NCBI GenBank assembly: GCA_002778965.1
Contig: PEXX01000021.1
Span: 1 to 26,766, forward strand
From: Candidatus Kuenenbacteria bacterium CG08_land_8_20_14_0_20_37_23
Lineage (GTDB): Bacteria; Patescibacteriota; Patescibacteriia; UBA2196; GWA2-42-15
Direction of reading: 5' to 3'
Length of the DNA stretch: 26,766 nucleotides
Shown: piece after piece, positions 14,471 to 22,238 of the stretch
Layout: the number at the start of each line of letters is the position of its first letter
Numbering within the stretch: position 1 is the stretch's first letter
Made by a program: the position numbers and the translations under genes
Notes under the pieces: generated by a model
Seen by the model: the letters and a program-made list of their open reading frames with translations, nothing else
Databases searched by the model: none
What the model was told of the DNA's origin: nothing

Positions 14471-17305
14471 ATGCTTAATAAAATTATCATCAATGGCGCG
14501 CGTGTCCATAACCTGAAAAACATCAATGTTGAAATACCAAAAAATAAGTTAACGGTCATTACCGGCCTTTCGGGTTCAGGCAAATCAAGCCTTGCATTTG
14601 ATACTGTTTATGCCGAGGGTCAACGTCGCTATGTTGAAAGTCTTTCTTCCTACGCTAGACAATTTTTGGGATCAAAAGATAAACCGGATGTTGACAGTAT
14701 AGAAGGCCTTTCTCCGGCCATTGCTCTTGACCAGAGGCCTGTTTCTAATAATCCAAGGTCAACAGTCGGCACCATCACAGACATCTATGATTATCTGCGT
14801 GTTCTTTACGCACGCATTGGAGTACCTCATTGTCCGCAATGCGGAAATGTTCTAGCAAAACAGACAAAAGAACAAATATTAAAAGACATTTGTCAAATAT
14901 CGCCCGGTAAAAACGTATTTATATTATCACCTTTTATTATTGATCAAATAGGCGAACATTCAAAAATTTTACGCCAAATTAGCAGGATCAAATGCAGTGG
15001 AGTAAGAATAGACGATGACATTTACCCTAATCGCAATCTTGAAAACTTAAAGCTGGCAGAGAATGAAAAGCATACAATAGAATTGATTATTGACAATTTC
15101 GTTGTGCCTGAAAATATATATTCTAATAATCTGGCGGTTATAAGGAATAGCGATTTTGGCAAATCAACAGATCGCGCGATCGATCTTAGTAATGGATCGG
15201 TTATTATTCATGATATTGACCAAAATAAGGACTACTTTTTTACTGAAAAATTGGCTTGTTCCAGGTGTCGTATCAATATTGATGTAATTGAACCTCATCT
15301 TTTTTCATTCAATTCTCCTCGCGGAGCATGCAATCAATGCAAGGGGCTTGGCACCCGTCTTGATTTGAAAGCTGATCTTTTGGTGCCAAACGTTAATTTG
15401 ACCATATCTGAAGGGGCAATTCGCCCCTTTGCCAGATTAAATGGCAGTTCGTCTATCTCGCAACAACTTAAAAGTCTTGAAAATCTTGGCAAACAATATG
15501 ATTTTTCTGTTAACACGGTTTGGAAGAAATTGACAGATTCACAACGAGATATTATTTTATTTGGGGAGATGCACGGTCAAAAAAATAGCAAAAAAAATAA
15601 GGATAAATATCAAGGTGTAGTCAATTTTTTGATCAAAAAATATGAAACTAGCGACTCGGAATATGTTAGGAATGAAATTTTTAAATATATGCTCGTACAG
15701 TTGTGCAGTCAGTGTAATGGCAAGAGATTGAATTCATTAGCTTTGCATGTCATGATTGATGGCAAAAATATATCAGAGGTCGCGCAGATGACGATCGCGT
15801 CTCTTATTATTTTTTTGCAAAATTTAAAATTGTCGGCAAAAGACAGGAAAATCGGCGAGCGGAGCATCAAGGAAATGATAAGCAGATTAAAATTATTATC
15901 CAATGTTGGTTTGGGCTATCTTACTCTTGATCGCTCTAGCGATACGCTGGCCGGTGGAGAGGCGCAACGCACAAAACTTGCCACACAAATCGGATCAGGT
16001 TTAAGCGGAGTAATATATGTGCTTGATGAACCTTCTATTGGACTTCATCAGAAAGATAATGATAAATTGATAAGAACACTTAAGAAATTAAAAGAACTTG
16101 ATAATACCGTAATTGTTGTTGAGCATGATGAGGCTACTATTATGGCTGCTGATTGGGTGATTGATGTCGGTCCAGGCGCAGGCAACCACGGAGGCAGTAT
16201 TGTCGCGGCAGCGGAGCCAAAGGATTTATTGCAAGACAAAAATTCATTGACCGCAAGCTATCTTTCCGGGAGGAAAACAATTAAGCAGTCAGTAAAAAAA
16301 CATTTTGGTAATGGAAAATATTTGACTATTGTCGGAGCGAGCGCGTTCAATCTGCAAAATATCAATGTTTCCATACCTTTGGGGAAGCTGGTTTGTGTTA
16401 CTGGCGTTTCAGGGTCTGGCAAATCCACTCTAGTGACAGACATTCTAGCGCGTGCTTTGGCGCAAAAATTTTATCGCGCCAAGGATATACCTGGCAAGCA
16501 TCAGGCGATTCAAGGCATGGAATATATTAATAAGGTTGTTACTATTGATCAAAGCCCGATTGGACGCACTCCGAGATCAAATCCGGCTACTTATACTGGA
16601 GTGTTTACATATATCAGAGATCTTTTCGCCACTCTGCCGGAAAGCCGCATCAAGGATCTTACTGCTGGTCATTTTTCATTCAATGTTAAAGGTGGACGTT
16701 GCGAAACATGCGAGGGCGATGGCGTGATTAAAGTAGAGATGCATTTTTTGCCCGATGTCTATATTAATTGTGAAGCATGCGATGGCAAACGTTATCGTCA
16801 AGAAGTGCTTGAAATTTACTATCAAGGCAAGAATATTTCCGATATTTTAGAAATGACAGTTGAAGAAACTATGAAATTTTTTAAAAATATCGCGCCCATT
16901 TATAGTAAATTGAAAATTTTGGATGATGTAGGATTGGGTTATATCCATCTTGGACAGCCAGCCACAACTCTTTCTGGCGGCGAAGCGCAGAGAATTAAAC
17001 TGGCCACCGAGCTTTCTCGCCGTGCCACAGGCTGCACAATATATATTCTTGATGAGCCAACAACAGGACTTCATTTTGAAGATATTAAAAAACTGCTCAC
17101 AGTGTTGAACAAGTTAGTTGACAGAGGCAATACAGTGCTTATTATTGAACACAATCTTGATGTTATCAAGTGTGCTGACTGGGTCATTGATCTTGGGCCT
17201 GGAGGAGGAGATAAGGGCGGATATGTTGTTGCTATTGGCACGCCTAGCGAGGTAGCCAATTGCGCGCAGAGTTATACTGGACAATTTTTAAAAAAAGTTT
17301 TGTAA
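14471..17305 (+). CDS. uvrA: Excinuclease ABC subunit A (UvrA)
   Basis: A 944-residue DNA damage sensor of nucleotide excision repair; it acts in the cytoplasm as a dimer and loads UvrB at lesions. Both ABC modules are complete: Walker A GLSGSGKS (32-39) and GVSGSGKST (645-653), followed by signature and Walker B blocks near 493-525 and near 836-865 (LSGGEAQR, YILDEPTTGLH). Zinc sites are C263-x2-C266 with C287-x2-C290, and C744-x2-C747 with C767-x2-C770. The first signature reads LAGGEAQR in place of the usual LSGGEAQR. Length is normal. The ATG at 14471 has no Shine-Dalgarno site. Confidence 0.98.
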   Translation: MLNKIIINGARVHNLKNINVEIPKNKLTVITGLSGSGKSSLAFDTVYAEGQRRYVESLSSYARQFLGSKDKPDVDSIEGLSPAIALDQRPVSNNPRSTVGTITDIYDYLRVLYARIGVPHCPQCGNVLAKQTKEQILKDICQISPGKNVFILSPFIIDQIGEHSKILRQISRIKCSGVRIDDDIYPNRNLENLKLAENEKHTIELIIDNFVVPENIYSNNLAVIRNSDFGKSTDRAIDLSNGSVIIHDIDQNKDYFFTEKLACSRCRINIDVIEPHLFSFNSPRGACNQCKGLGTRLDLKADLLVPNVNLTISEGAIRPFARLNGSSSISQQLKSLENLGKQYDFSVNTVWKKLTDSQRDIILFGEMHGQKNSKKNKDKYQGVVNFLIKKYETSDSEYVRNEIFKYMLVQLCSQCNGKRLNSLALHVMIDGKNISEVAQMTIASLIIFLQNLKLSAKDRKIGERSIKEMISRLKLLSNVGLGYLTLDRSSDTLAGGEAQRTKLATQIGSGLSGVIYVLDEPSIGLHQKDNDKLIRTLKKLKELDNTVIVVEHDEATIMAADWVIDVGPGAGNHGGSIVAAAEPKDLLQDKNSLTASYLSGRKTIKQSVKKHFGNGKYLTIVGASAFNLQNINVSIPLGKLVCVTGVSGSGKSTLVTDILARALAQKFYRAKDIPGKHQAIQGMEYINKVVTIDQSPIGRTPRSNPATYTGVFTYIRDLFATLPESRIKDLTAGHFSFNVKGGRCETCEGDGVIKVEMHFLPDVYINCEACDGKRYRQEVLEIYYQGKNISDILEMTVEETMKFFKNIAPIYSKLKILDDVGLGYIHLGQPATTLSGGEAQRIKLATELSRRATGCTIYILDEPTTGLHFEDIKKLLTVLNKLVDRGNTVLIIEHNLDVIKCADWVIDLGPGGGDKGGYVVAIGTPSEVANCAQSYTGQFLKKVL

Positions 17306-17353
17306 CTGACGTTGTTGTTAGTTAGAAGGCATTTAGATTTAAATTTAACGCTC

Positions 17354-18304
17354 ATGAACTATATACAGATGTCAATCCTATTTACTCTTGAATATTTTAG
17401 CCTTTTTGATTATCCGTTGACATGCCAAGAAATTTTTAATTGGTTGTTTGATATTAGTCAAATTGATAAAGCTTTGGTACAAAAAGATAGGTTAATAGAT
17501 GTGGGGATAACTGATATTAACGATCAGTTAGTTGAATTGGTTCGACAAAAAAAGATAGAGTATAAAGATGGTTATTATTTTCTGCCTTGCAGGTGCAACA
17601 TTATTGAAACCAGGGAAAAGAAAAAAGCTGTATCTTTGCGGAAAATTAAAAAAGCAAGAATCATAGCAAAATTATTGAGATTTATTCCAGGATTGAAGAT
17701 GATTGCCATTTGTTCCAATCTCGGATATTTCAACGCTGATGAAAACGCTGATATTGATTTTTTTATTGTTACTAAGGATGATAGAATATGGACAGTGCGT
17801 TTTTGGAGCACATTTTTCATGAAAATTTTGAGACAACGTCCGATTAACGGAAAAACAAGAAATAAAATTTGTTTGAGTTATTTTGTCGCGCAAAACAGTT
17901 TAAATCTTGAACGCACGCGCGTTGCCAATCCTGATACGCATCTTATCTATCTCCTGTCACAATATCTGCCAATTTATACTGAAGATGGCGCATGGGGAAA
18001 ATATATTGAGTGCAATAAATGGATTAATAAATATTTGCCGAATTTCAGATATTTGGCATCAGCAAAAAAATATATTATCAAACCTAGATTTTTGTGGCTG
18101 AAAAGAGTTATCGGGGCTACAATTACTTCTTGTGAAGAGAATTTTTATAGAAAAATTCAGATGGCTATTATGCCGGATGTTTTGCAATCAGCCGCGCGTA
18201 AAGACGATAGAAATGTGATAATCAGCGATAGTATATTGAAACTGCACATAAACGACAAGAGGAGCAAATATAACAAAAAAATCATTGGCAGGTTTAAAAT
18301 ATAA
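17354..18304 (+). CDS. Nucleotidyltransferase-like protein with N-terminal helical domain
   Basis: A 316-residue protein from the ATG at 17354 (an upstream TTG at 17312 would add 14 residues; an ATG at 17369 is also possible). The N-terminal 80 residues, starting with TLEYFSLFDYPLTCQEI, look like a winged-helix-type domain. Residues 120-139 contain ICSNLGYFNADENADIDFFIV, which fits the nucleotidyltransferase pattern of a Ser/Asn turn followed by Asp-x-Asp (D133, D135). The usual Gly-Ser of that motif is altered to Cys-Ser. The C-terminal half is basic and tryptophan-containing with no known motif. It lies 48 nt after uvrA and ends before a likely terminator, so the two may be co-transcribed. 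The substrate is unknown; relation to repair is not shown. Confidence 0.75.
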   Translation: MNYIQMSILFTLEYFSLFDYPLTCQEIFNWLFDISQIDKALVQKDRLIDVGITDINDQLVELVRQKKIEYKDGYYFLPCRCNIIETREKKKAVSLRKIKKARIIAKLLRFIPGLKMIAICSNLGYFNADENADIDFFIVTKDDRIWTVRFWSTFFMKILRQRPINGKTRNKICLSYFVAQNSLNLERTRVANPDTHLIYLLSQYLPIYTEDGAWGKYIECNKWINKYLPNFRYLASAKKYIIKPRFLWLKRVIGATITSCEENFYRKIQMAIMPDVLQSAARKDDRNVIISDSILKLHINDKRSKYNKKIIGRFKI

Positions 18305-18333
18305 AAATTATAACATTATGTCAAAGTTTCTGT

Positions 18334-18392
18334 TATCCTTTTGAATGCGCGCTGGATATTCCAAGGCGCGTAATTTGAAGGATATATTTTTT
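18334..18392 (+). terminator. Probable terminator of the uvrA unit
   Basis: Long hairpin with outer stem TATCCTT (18334-18340) / AAGGATA (18378-18384) and inner stem CGCGC-TGG (18348-18355) / CCA-ag-GCGCG (18361-18370), followed by six T residues (18387-18392). The large loop system makes it less typical than the others here. Confidence 0.5.
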
Positions 18393-18473
18393 AATATAGA
18401 TGTATAAGCTTGCACTCGTTTGACATTTTTATTTCGTAAAATACATTAGTATAAATAAATAAAAGATTGGCTA

Positions 18474-18501
18474 TTGACAGAGTTTTTTTTATTGGTATAA
18501 T
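18474..18501 (+). promoter_or_regulatory. Strong sigma70-type promoter of groES-groEL
   Basis: Consensus TTGACA (18474-18479), a 16-base spacer and consensus TATAAT (18496-18501) with extended TG. A second TGaTATAAT overlaps at 18501-18509. The start point would be near 18508, just ahead of the CIRCE operator. Confidence 0.85.
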
Positions 18502-18516
18502 GATATAATAAGTAAA

Positions 18517-18543
18517 TTAGCACTTTATAGTCGAGAGTGCCAA
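18517..18543 (+). promoter_or_regulatory. CIRCE operator (HrcA binding site)
   Basis: TTAGCACTT-N9-GAGTGCCAA at 18517-18543 matches the CIRCE consensus TTAGCACTC-N9-GAGTGCTAA in 16 of 18 arm positions, with the exact 9-base spacer. It lies immediately downstream of the start point of the groES promoter. HrcA repression of groESL in unstressed cells follows from established knowledge of this element; hrcA is not in this window. Confidence 0.92.
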
Positions 18544-18639
18544 AAAACAATAATTTAGAGCAACACGTTGATTCCGATCTAAAAGAGTAGCTGACTTAAA
18601 AAGAAGAATCAACTAATTTATCAATTAAGAGAAAAATAT

Positions 18640-18930
18640 ATGAATCTAAAACCTTTAGGCGATCATTTGATCGTCAAGCCGATTGCGGAAGACAAAACTA
18701 CAAAGTCCGGCATTGTTTTGCCTGATACCGTTGACAAAGAACGCCCCGAAAAGGGAGAAATCGTAGCAGTCGGTCCAGGCAGAGTGCTTGACAATGGTCA
18801 ACGTCTTACAATGTCGGTCAAGACAGGGCAAAAAGTACTATTCAAAAAATATTCTCCAGACGAAATAAAGGTTGATGGCGAGGAATATTTGGTTTTATCA
18901 GAAAGCGAAATTATCGCAATTTTAGAATAA
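18640..18930 (+). CDS. groES: Co-chaperonin GroES
   Basis: A 96-residue GroES with the standard start MNLKPLGDHLIVKP, the mobile loop around 18-33 (EDKTTKSGIVLPDTV) that binds GroEL, and the closing block VLSESEIIAILE. It forms the heptameric lid of the folding chamber in the cytoplasm. It is first in the operon behind a consensus promoter and CIRCE site, with an approximately 130-nt leader. Only a weak purine stretch (AAGAG) precedes the ATG. Sequence and length are ordinary. Confidence 0.98.
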   Translation: MNLKPLGDHLIVKPIAEDKTTKSGIVLPDTVDKERPEKGEIVAVGPGRVLDNGQRLTMSVKTGQKVLFKKYSPDEIKVDGEEYLVLSESEIIAILE

Positions 18931-18954
18931 TTAATTTATTAATAAAGTGTGGAT

Positions 18955-19025
18955 CATTATTATGCCTTCCGCATAACATAATGTCCATTTTCACTATATA
19001 AAGTGAAACTATTCACTTTTTATTT
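18955..19025 (+). promoter_or_regulatory. Alternative hairpins between groES and groEL
   Basis: First hairpin: CATTA-TTATGC (18955-18965) with GCATAA-ca-TAATG (18971-18983). Next come three arms: A TTTCACT (18989-18995), B AAAGTGAAA (19000-19008) and C TTCACTTT (19012-19019), followed by a T-rich run to 19025. B can pair with A or with C, not both. B:C plus the T-run looks like a weak terminator and A:B like its antiterminator. The result could lower groEL relative to groES message, or mark a processing site. Pairing is seen directly; the role is inferred. Confidence 0.5.
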
Positions 19026-19037
19026 AACTCTAAAACT

Positions 19038-20672
19038 ATGTCAAAACAAATTTTATTTAGTGAAAAAGCTCGCCATGCTCTGCAAAGGGGGGTCAATCAA
19101 TTAGCAAACGCAGTCAAGGTTACTCTTGGTCCTAAGGGCAGGAATGTTGTTTTGGGTGAAAGTTACGGCTCGCCTACTATTACGAAGGACGGCGTAACAG
19201 TGGCAAAAGAGATTGAGTTGGAAGACAAATTTGAAAATATCGGAGCAGAACTTTTGAAAGAAGTAGCAACAAAAACAAACGATGTAGCTGGAGATGGTAC
19301 CACCACTGCGACGCTTTTAGCCCAAAGCATTATTACAGAGGGTTTGAAGAATGTGGCTGCTGGAGCAAGCGCCGTAGATTTAAAGCGCGGTATTGACAAG
19401 GGAACAGAGGCAATTGTTAAGATTTTGAAAGAAAAAATTTCAAAGCCAATTGCTTCAAATGAGGATATTGCGCATATAGCTTCAATCTCGGCGAATGATC
19501 AGGATATAGGTAAAATCATTGCAGAAGTAATGAGCGAAGTTGGTAAAGACGGCGTAGTAACCGTTGAAGAATCACAGGAATTGGGCATTAAAAAAGAAAT
19601 GGTTGAAGGACTGCAGTTTGATAAAGGTTATGTTTCAGCATATATGATTACTGATGCTAGTCGCATGGAGGCTATTTGGGAAGACACCGCGATTCTTTTG
19701 ACAGACAAGAAAATATCTTCTGTTCAGGAGATTTTACCGCTTTTAGAAAAATTGACCCAGACCGGGAAAAAAGATTTAGTTATCATAGCTGATGAAGTTG
19801 AAGGCGAGGCCTTGGCGACTTTTGTGGTCAATAAGCTTCGTGGTATTTTGAATGTTTTGGCCGTTAAGACCCCTGGCTTTGGCGACCGCAAAAAGGAAAT
19901 GCTTGAAGATATTGCGGTACTTACAGGCGCCAAGGTTATTTCCGAAGAAGTCGGTTTAAAATTGGAAAATACTGATTTAGGCGATCTTGGCAGCGCAAGA
20001 AAAGTGGTGGCTACCAAGGACAACACTACGATTATTGAAGGCAAGGGCGACAAAAAACAGATTAATGAAAGAATTAACAGGATAAAAGCGGAGCTTGATA
20101 AAGCTGATTCTGAATTTGACCGTGAAAAATTTCAGGAAAGATTAGCCAAAATGGTTGGCGGCGTGGCTGTTCTCAAAGTCGGGGCCGCGACAGAAACAGA
20201 AATGAAAGAAAAGAAGCACCGTATTGAAGATGCTTTGTCGGCGACTCGCGCTGCTACTGAAGAAGGCGTGGTTGTTGGCGGTGGCGTGGCGCTTATTCGC
20301 GCTTTGCAGCACCTTAAGGGTATAGATCTTGAAGGCGAGGAGAAAACAGGATATCAGATTCTTGTTAAAGCTTTGGAAGAGCCTGTGCGACAGATCGCGA
20401 TAAATGCCGGTAAAGACGGAGCTGTTGTAATTGAGGAGATTAAAAAACACACTGGAAATTTTGGCTACAATGCGCAAACTAATAAATATGAAGATCTAGT
20501 GGAATCCGGTATCATTGATCCGACCAAAGTGACGCGCTCGGCTTTGCAGAACGCAGTTTCCATTGCCTCATTGCTTTTGACAACCGAAGCCGTAGTCGCT
20601 GAACTGCCCGAAAAAAAAGACCATGATCATCAAATGCCCATGGGCGGCGGCGGGATGCCAGGAATGATGTAA
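19038..20672 (+). CDS. groEL: Chaperonin GroEL
   Basis: A 544-residue chaperonin subunit. The N-terminus SKQILFSEKARHALQRGVNQLANAV fits, VTLGPKGRNVVL is at 28-39, and the ATPase loop GDGTTTAT at 85-92 holds the catalytic Asp86 (Asp87 in E. coli). The GVAVLKVGAATETEMKEKKHRIEDALSATRAA block and a C-terminal Gly-Gly-Met tail (GGGGMPGMM, preceded by DHDHQ) are intact. It forms the double-ring folding chamber with GroES. It follows groES by 107 nt containing the hairpins described above, and ends before a strong terminator. No Shine-Dalgarno site is visible. Confidence 0.98.
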   Translation: MSKQILFSEKARHALQRGVNQLANAVKVTLGPKGRNVVLGESYGSPTITKDGVTVAKEIELEDKFENIGAELLKEVATKTNDVAGDGTTTATLLAQSIITEGLKNVAAGASAVDLKRGIDKGTEAIVKILKEKISKPIASNEDIAHIASISANDQDIGKIIAEVMSEVGKDGVVTVEESQELGIKKEMVEGLQFDKGYVSAYMITDASRMEAIWEDTAILLTDKKISSVQEILPLLEKLTQTGKKDLVIIADEVEGEALATFVVNKLRGILNVLAVKTPGFGDRKKEMLEDIAVLTGAKVISEEVGLKLENTDLGDLGSARKVVATKDNTTIIEGKGDKKQINERINRIKAELDKADSEFDREKFQERLAKMVGGVAVLKVGAATETEMKEKKHRIEDALSATRAATEEGVVVGGGVALIRALQHLKGIDLEGEEKTGYQILVKALEEPVRQIAINAGKDGAVVIEEIKKHTGNFGYNAQTNKYEDLVESGIIDPTKVTRSALQNAVSIASLLLTTEAVVAELPEKKDHDHQMPMGGGGMPGMM

Positions 20673-20696
20673 TCAATGCTTGACGTTTTTTGGGTG

Positions 20697-20727
20697 AACC
20701 GTCCTGACAAGATCAGGGCGGTTTTTG
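20697..20727 (+). terminator. Rho-independent terminator of groES-groEL
   Basis: An 11-bp stem AACCGTCCTGA (20697-20707) / TCAGGGCGGTT (20713-20723), with one G-T pair and a 5-nt loop, followed by TTT. It closes the operon. Confidence 0.88.
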
Positions 20728-20728
20728 A

Positions 20729-20756
20729 TTGACATCTATCGTATATTCTGTTGAAT
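20729..20756 (+). promoter_or_regulatory. Possible promoter of the small membrane protein gene
   Basis: TTGACA (20729-20734) directly after the groEL terminator, then TTGAAT (20751-20756) at 16 bases. The -35 matches consensus but the -10 is poor. Confidence 0.35.
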
Positions 20757-20782
20757 TTACGTAAACAAAAATGGAGGAAATT

Positions 20783-21049
20783 ATGTTTGGATTTTTTAAA
20801 ATGACAGCAAAGGGGATTTTTATTTCCCTTTTGGTTGTCATTTTGGGGGAAACGAATCTCTTAAAATTGGGGATTAATTTTCCAATTTTAAGAGATCTAT
20901 GTTTTGTGTCATCAATTTTTTTTGGCAGCTATATGCTGTCAAAACCAATTGATAATATGCCAGTGTGGTTAATAGCCGCATTGGCGGGAATGGTTATTGC
21001 GAGTTTGATAATGCTCGCAGTAACAAGTTTTTATAGTCTTTCTATTTAG
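20783..21049 (+). CDS. Small hydrophobic membrane protein of unknown function
   Basis: An 88-residue protein with three predicted membrane helices (about 9-25, 37-55 and 62-83) and few charged residues. I choose the ATG at 20783 over the one at 20771 because GGAGG at 20773-20777, one of the very few real Shine-Dalgarno sites in the window, is 5 nt before it. The final codons and stop lie inside the left half of the downstream terminator. I do not recognise a family. Placement between strong terminators makes it an independent transcript. Confidence 0.7.
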   Translation: MFGFFKMTAKGIFISLLVVILGETNLLKLGINFPILRDLCFVSSIFFGSYMLSKPIDNMPVWLIAALAGMVIASLIMLAVTSFYSLSI

Positions 21050-21072
21050 ATTTAGAAAGACTATATTTTTAT
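21032..21072 (+). terminator. Terminator overlapping the end of the small membrane protein gene
   Basis: A perfect 12-bp stem TATAGTCTTTCT (21032-21043) / AGAAAGACTATA (21054-21065) followed by T-rich sequence. The stop codon (21047-21049) lies in the loop, so the left arm encodes the last residues of the protein. Confidence 0.8.
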
Positions 21073-21086
21073 TTTTAAATATTCTA

Positions 21087-21095
21087 TGATATAAT
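21087..21095 (+). promoter_or_regulatory. Extended -10 promoter of the two membrane protein genes
   Basis: TGaTATAAT at 21087-21095, 12 nt before the ATG at 21108, predicts a leader of about 6 nt. Its 18-bp context is identical to that of the pilD promoter at 9757. Confidence 0.6.
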
Positions 21096-21107
21096 ATAAA
21101 CAGTTGT

Positions 21108-21695
21108 ATGAGCGAAGGAAATTCTAAAAATCAATATACTCCACGATCAGCAATAGCCCCAAGCCAATTAGATTGGGTTTTGGATAAGCTGGCAGACACT
21201 GATTCAGCCGATCTGATTGGAAAAAAGATTTCTATCCAAAGTGTGGACAATTCTAAGCATAAGCAGTCAAAACAAAAATTTAAAGATATCGCGTGGTATA
21301 TTATTTTGGTCAAAAAATGGGTCATCTTTCTTGCAAGTTTGGAAATTTTAGTATATGTCTTGGCCATTGCCAGAAGCATACATTCACTAATGATGACAGT
21401 AGTTGATCCATTGTTGCTTTTAGTGGATTTTGCGGTTTTTGGATTTTTAATGTGGAAAGTAAAAAGAAAAGAAAGAGAAACTCTGTGGCAAGGCGTTGTT
21501 GCCTGTTTTTTCGCGGGTTTTGGTTTTGGGTTGATTACGAGCATTTTCAGGATTTTTTGGATAAGGGAATTATGGACTGTTTTTAATCTGATCACAGAGC
21601 CTGTATTTATGGGAATTATGGCTAGCGCAGCCGGATTAATTACGGGAATATTTATTAAGAGGAAAGGTCCTAAAAATAAAGTATTTATAAATTAA
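21108..21695 (+). CDS. Four-helix membrane protein of unknown function
   Basis: A 195-residue protein with a hydrophilic N-terminal 60 residues (Ser, Lys, Asp rich) and four membrane helices at about 71-90, 99-117, 127-148 and 162-184, ending in a basic tail. No family motif is recognised. It starts its own transcript after the preceding terminator and is followed 13 nt later by the Tic20-like gene at 21709, so the two probably form an operon. The near-leaderless start is inferred from the promoter position. Confidence 0.75.
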   Translation: MSEGNSKNQYTPRSAIAPSQLDWVLDKLADTDSADLIGKKISIQSVDNSKHKQSKQKFKDIAWYIILVKKWVIFLASLEILVYVLAIARSIHSLMMTVVDPLLLLVDFAVFGFLMWKVKRKERETLWQGVVACFFAGFGFGLITSIFRIFWIRELWTVFNLITEPVFMGIMASAAGLITGIFIKRKGPKNKVFIN

Positions 21696-21708
21696 GAATT
21701 GTAAATAT

Positions 21709-22035
21709 ATGTCTGAACAAAAAATTAGCAAAGAACAGGAGAATCATGTGATTGCAGCTCTTTCGTATATTTGGGTTTTGTGTCTTATTCCGCTTTTGAC
21801 GCGCAGAAATGATGAATATTGCCAGTTCCATGCCAAACAGGGCTTGGTATTATTTATTGTATCATTCGCTGTTATGGTGCTTGGAATGGTTCCAATTCTC
21901 GGTTGGCTTATTATTCTACCCCTTGGCTGGCTGGTGATCATTATTTTTTCAATTTTTGGGATCATCAACGCGCTTCAGGGCAAAAAATGGATTATGCCAT
22001 ATATCGGCAAACATGCCGAAAAAATAAATTTATAG
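21709..22035 (+). CDS. Tic20/DUF4870-like small membrane protein
   Basis: A 108-residue protein with about three to four membrane helices. The N-terminal SKEQENHVIAALSYIWVLCLIPLL, the YCQFHAKQGLVLF segment and the final GIINALQGKKWIMPYIG stretch match the DUF4870 family, which shares a helical pattern with chloroplast Tic20. In bacteria the role of this family is not known. It is second in a short operon and followed by a hairpin terminator. Family call is from the FHAKQG motif and layout. Confidence 0.87.
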   Translation: MSEQKISKEQENHVIAALSYIWVLCLIPLLTRRNDEYCQFHAKQGLVLFIVSFAVMVLGMVPILGWLIILPLGWLVIIIFSIFGIINALQGKKWIMPYIGKHAEKINL

Positions 22036-22060
22036 CTGCCTTGATTTTTTTATATGCATT

Positions 22061-22085
22061 ACCCCGTTTGAATAAAGCGGGGTTT
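22061..22085 (+). terminator. Hairpin terminator after the DUF4870-like gene
   Basis: Nine-bp stem ACCCCGTTT (22061-22069) / AAGCGGGGT (22075-22083) with a 5-nt loop and one G-T pair. The T-run is short (three bases), so termination may be incomplete. Confidence 0.65.
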
Positions 22086-22086
22086 G

Positions 22087-22095
22087 TGATAGAAT
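22087..22095 (+). promoter_or_regulatory. Possible extended -10 promoter of ppsA
   Basis: TGaTAGAAT at 22087-22095 lies right after the hairpin. The leader to the ppsA ATG would be about 137 nt; it contains a short TTCCG/CGGAA hairpin (22150-22154 with 22171-22175) and otherwise nothing I recognise. Confidence 0.35.
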
Positions 22096-22238
22096 GAATT
22101 TAGAAATTTAATGTTTTTCAATTTTTAAACAATTCTTAAATTTTTTAATTTCCGATTTAGTATTCGTTCGCGGAATTCTAAAATTTAGCAATTGAATTAT
22201 TGTTTGGAAATTGAAAATTATAAACTGAAAATTGTTTT

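Noticed and set aside
20142..20477. Minus-strand frame of 111 codons opposite groEL
   Set aside because: Shadow frame of a strongly conserved gene, with no upstream signals.
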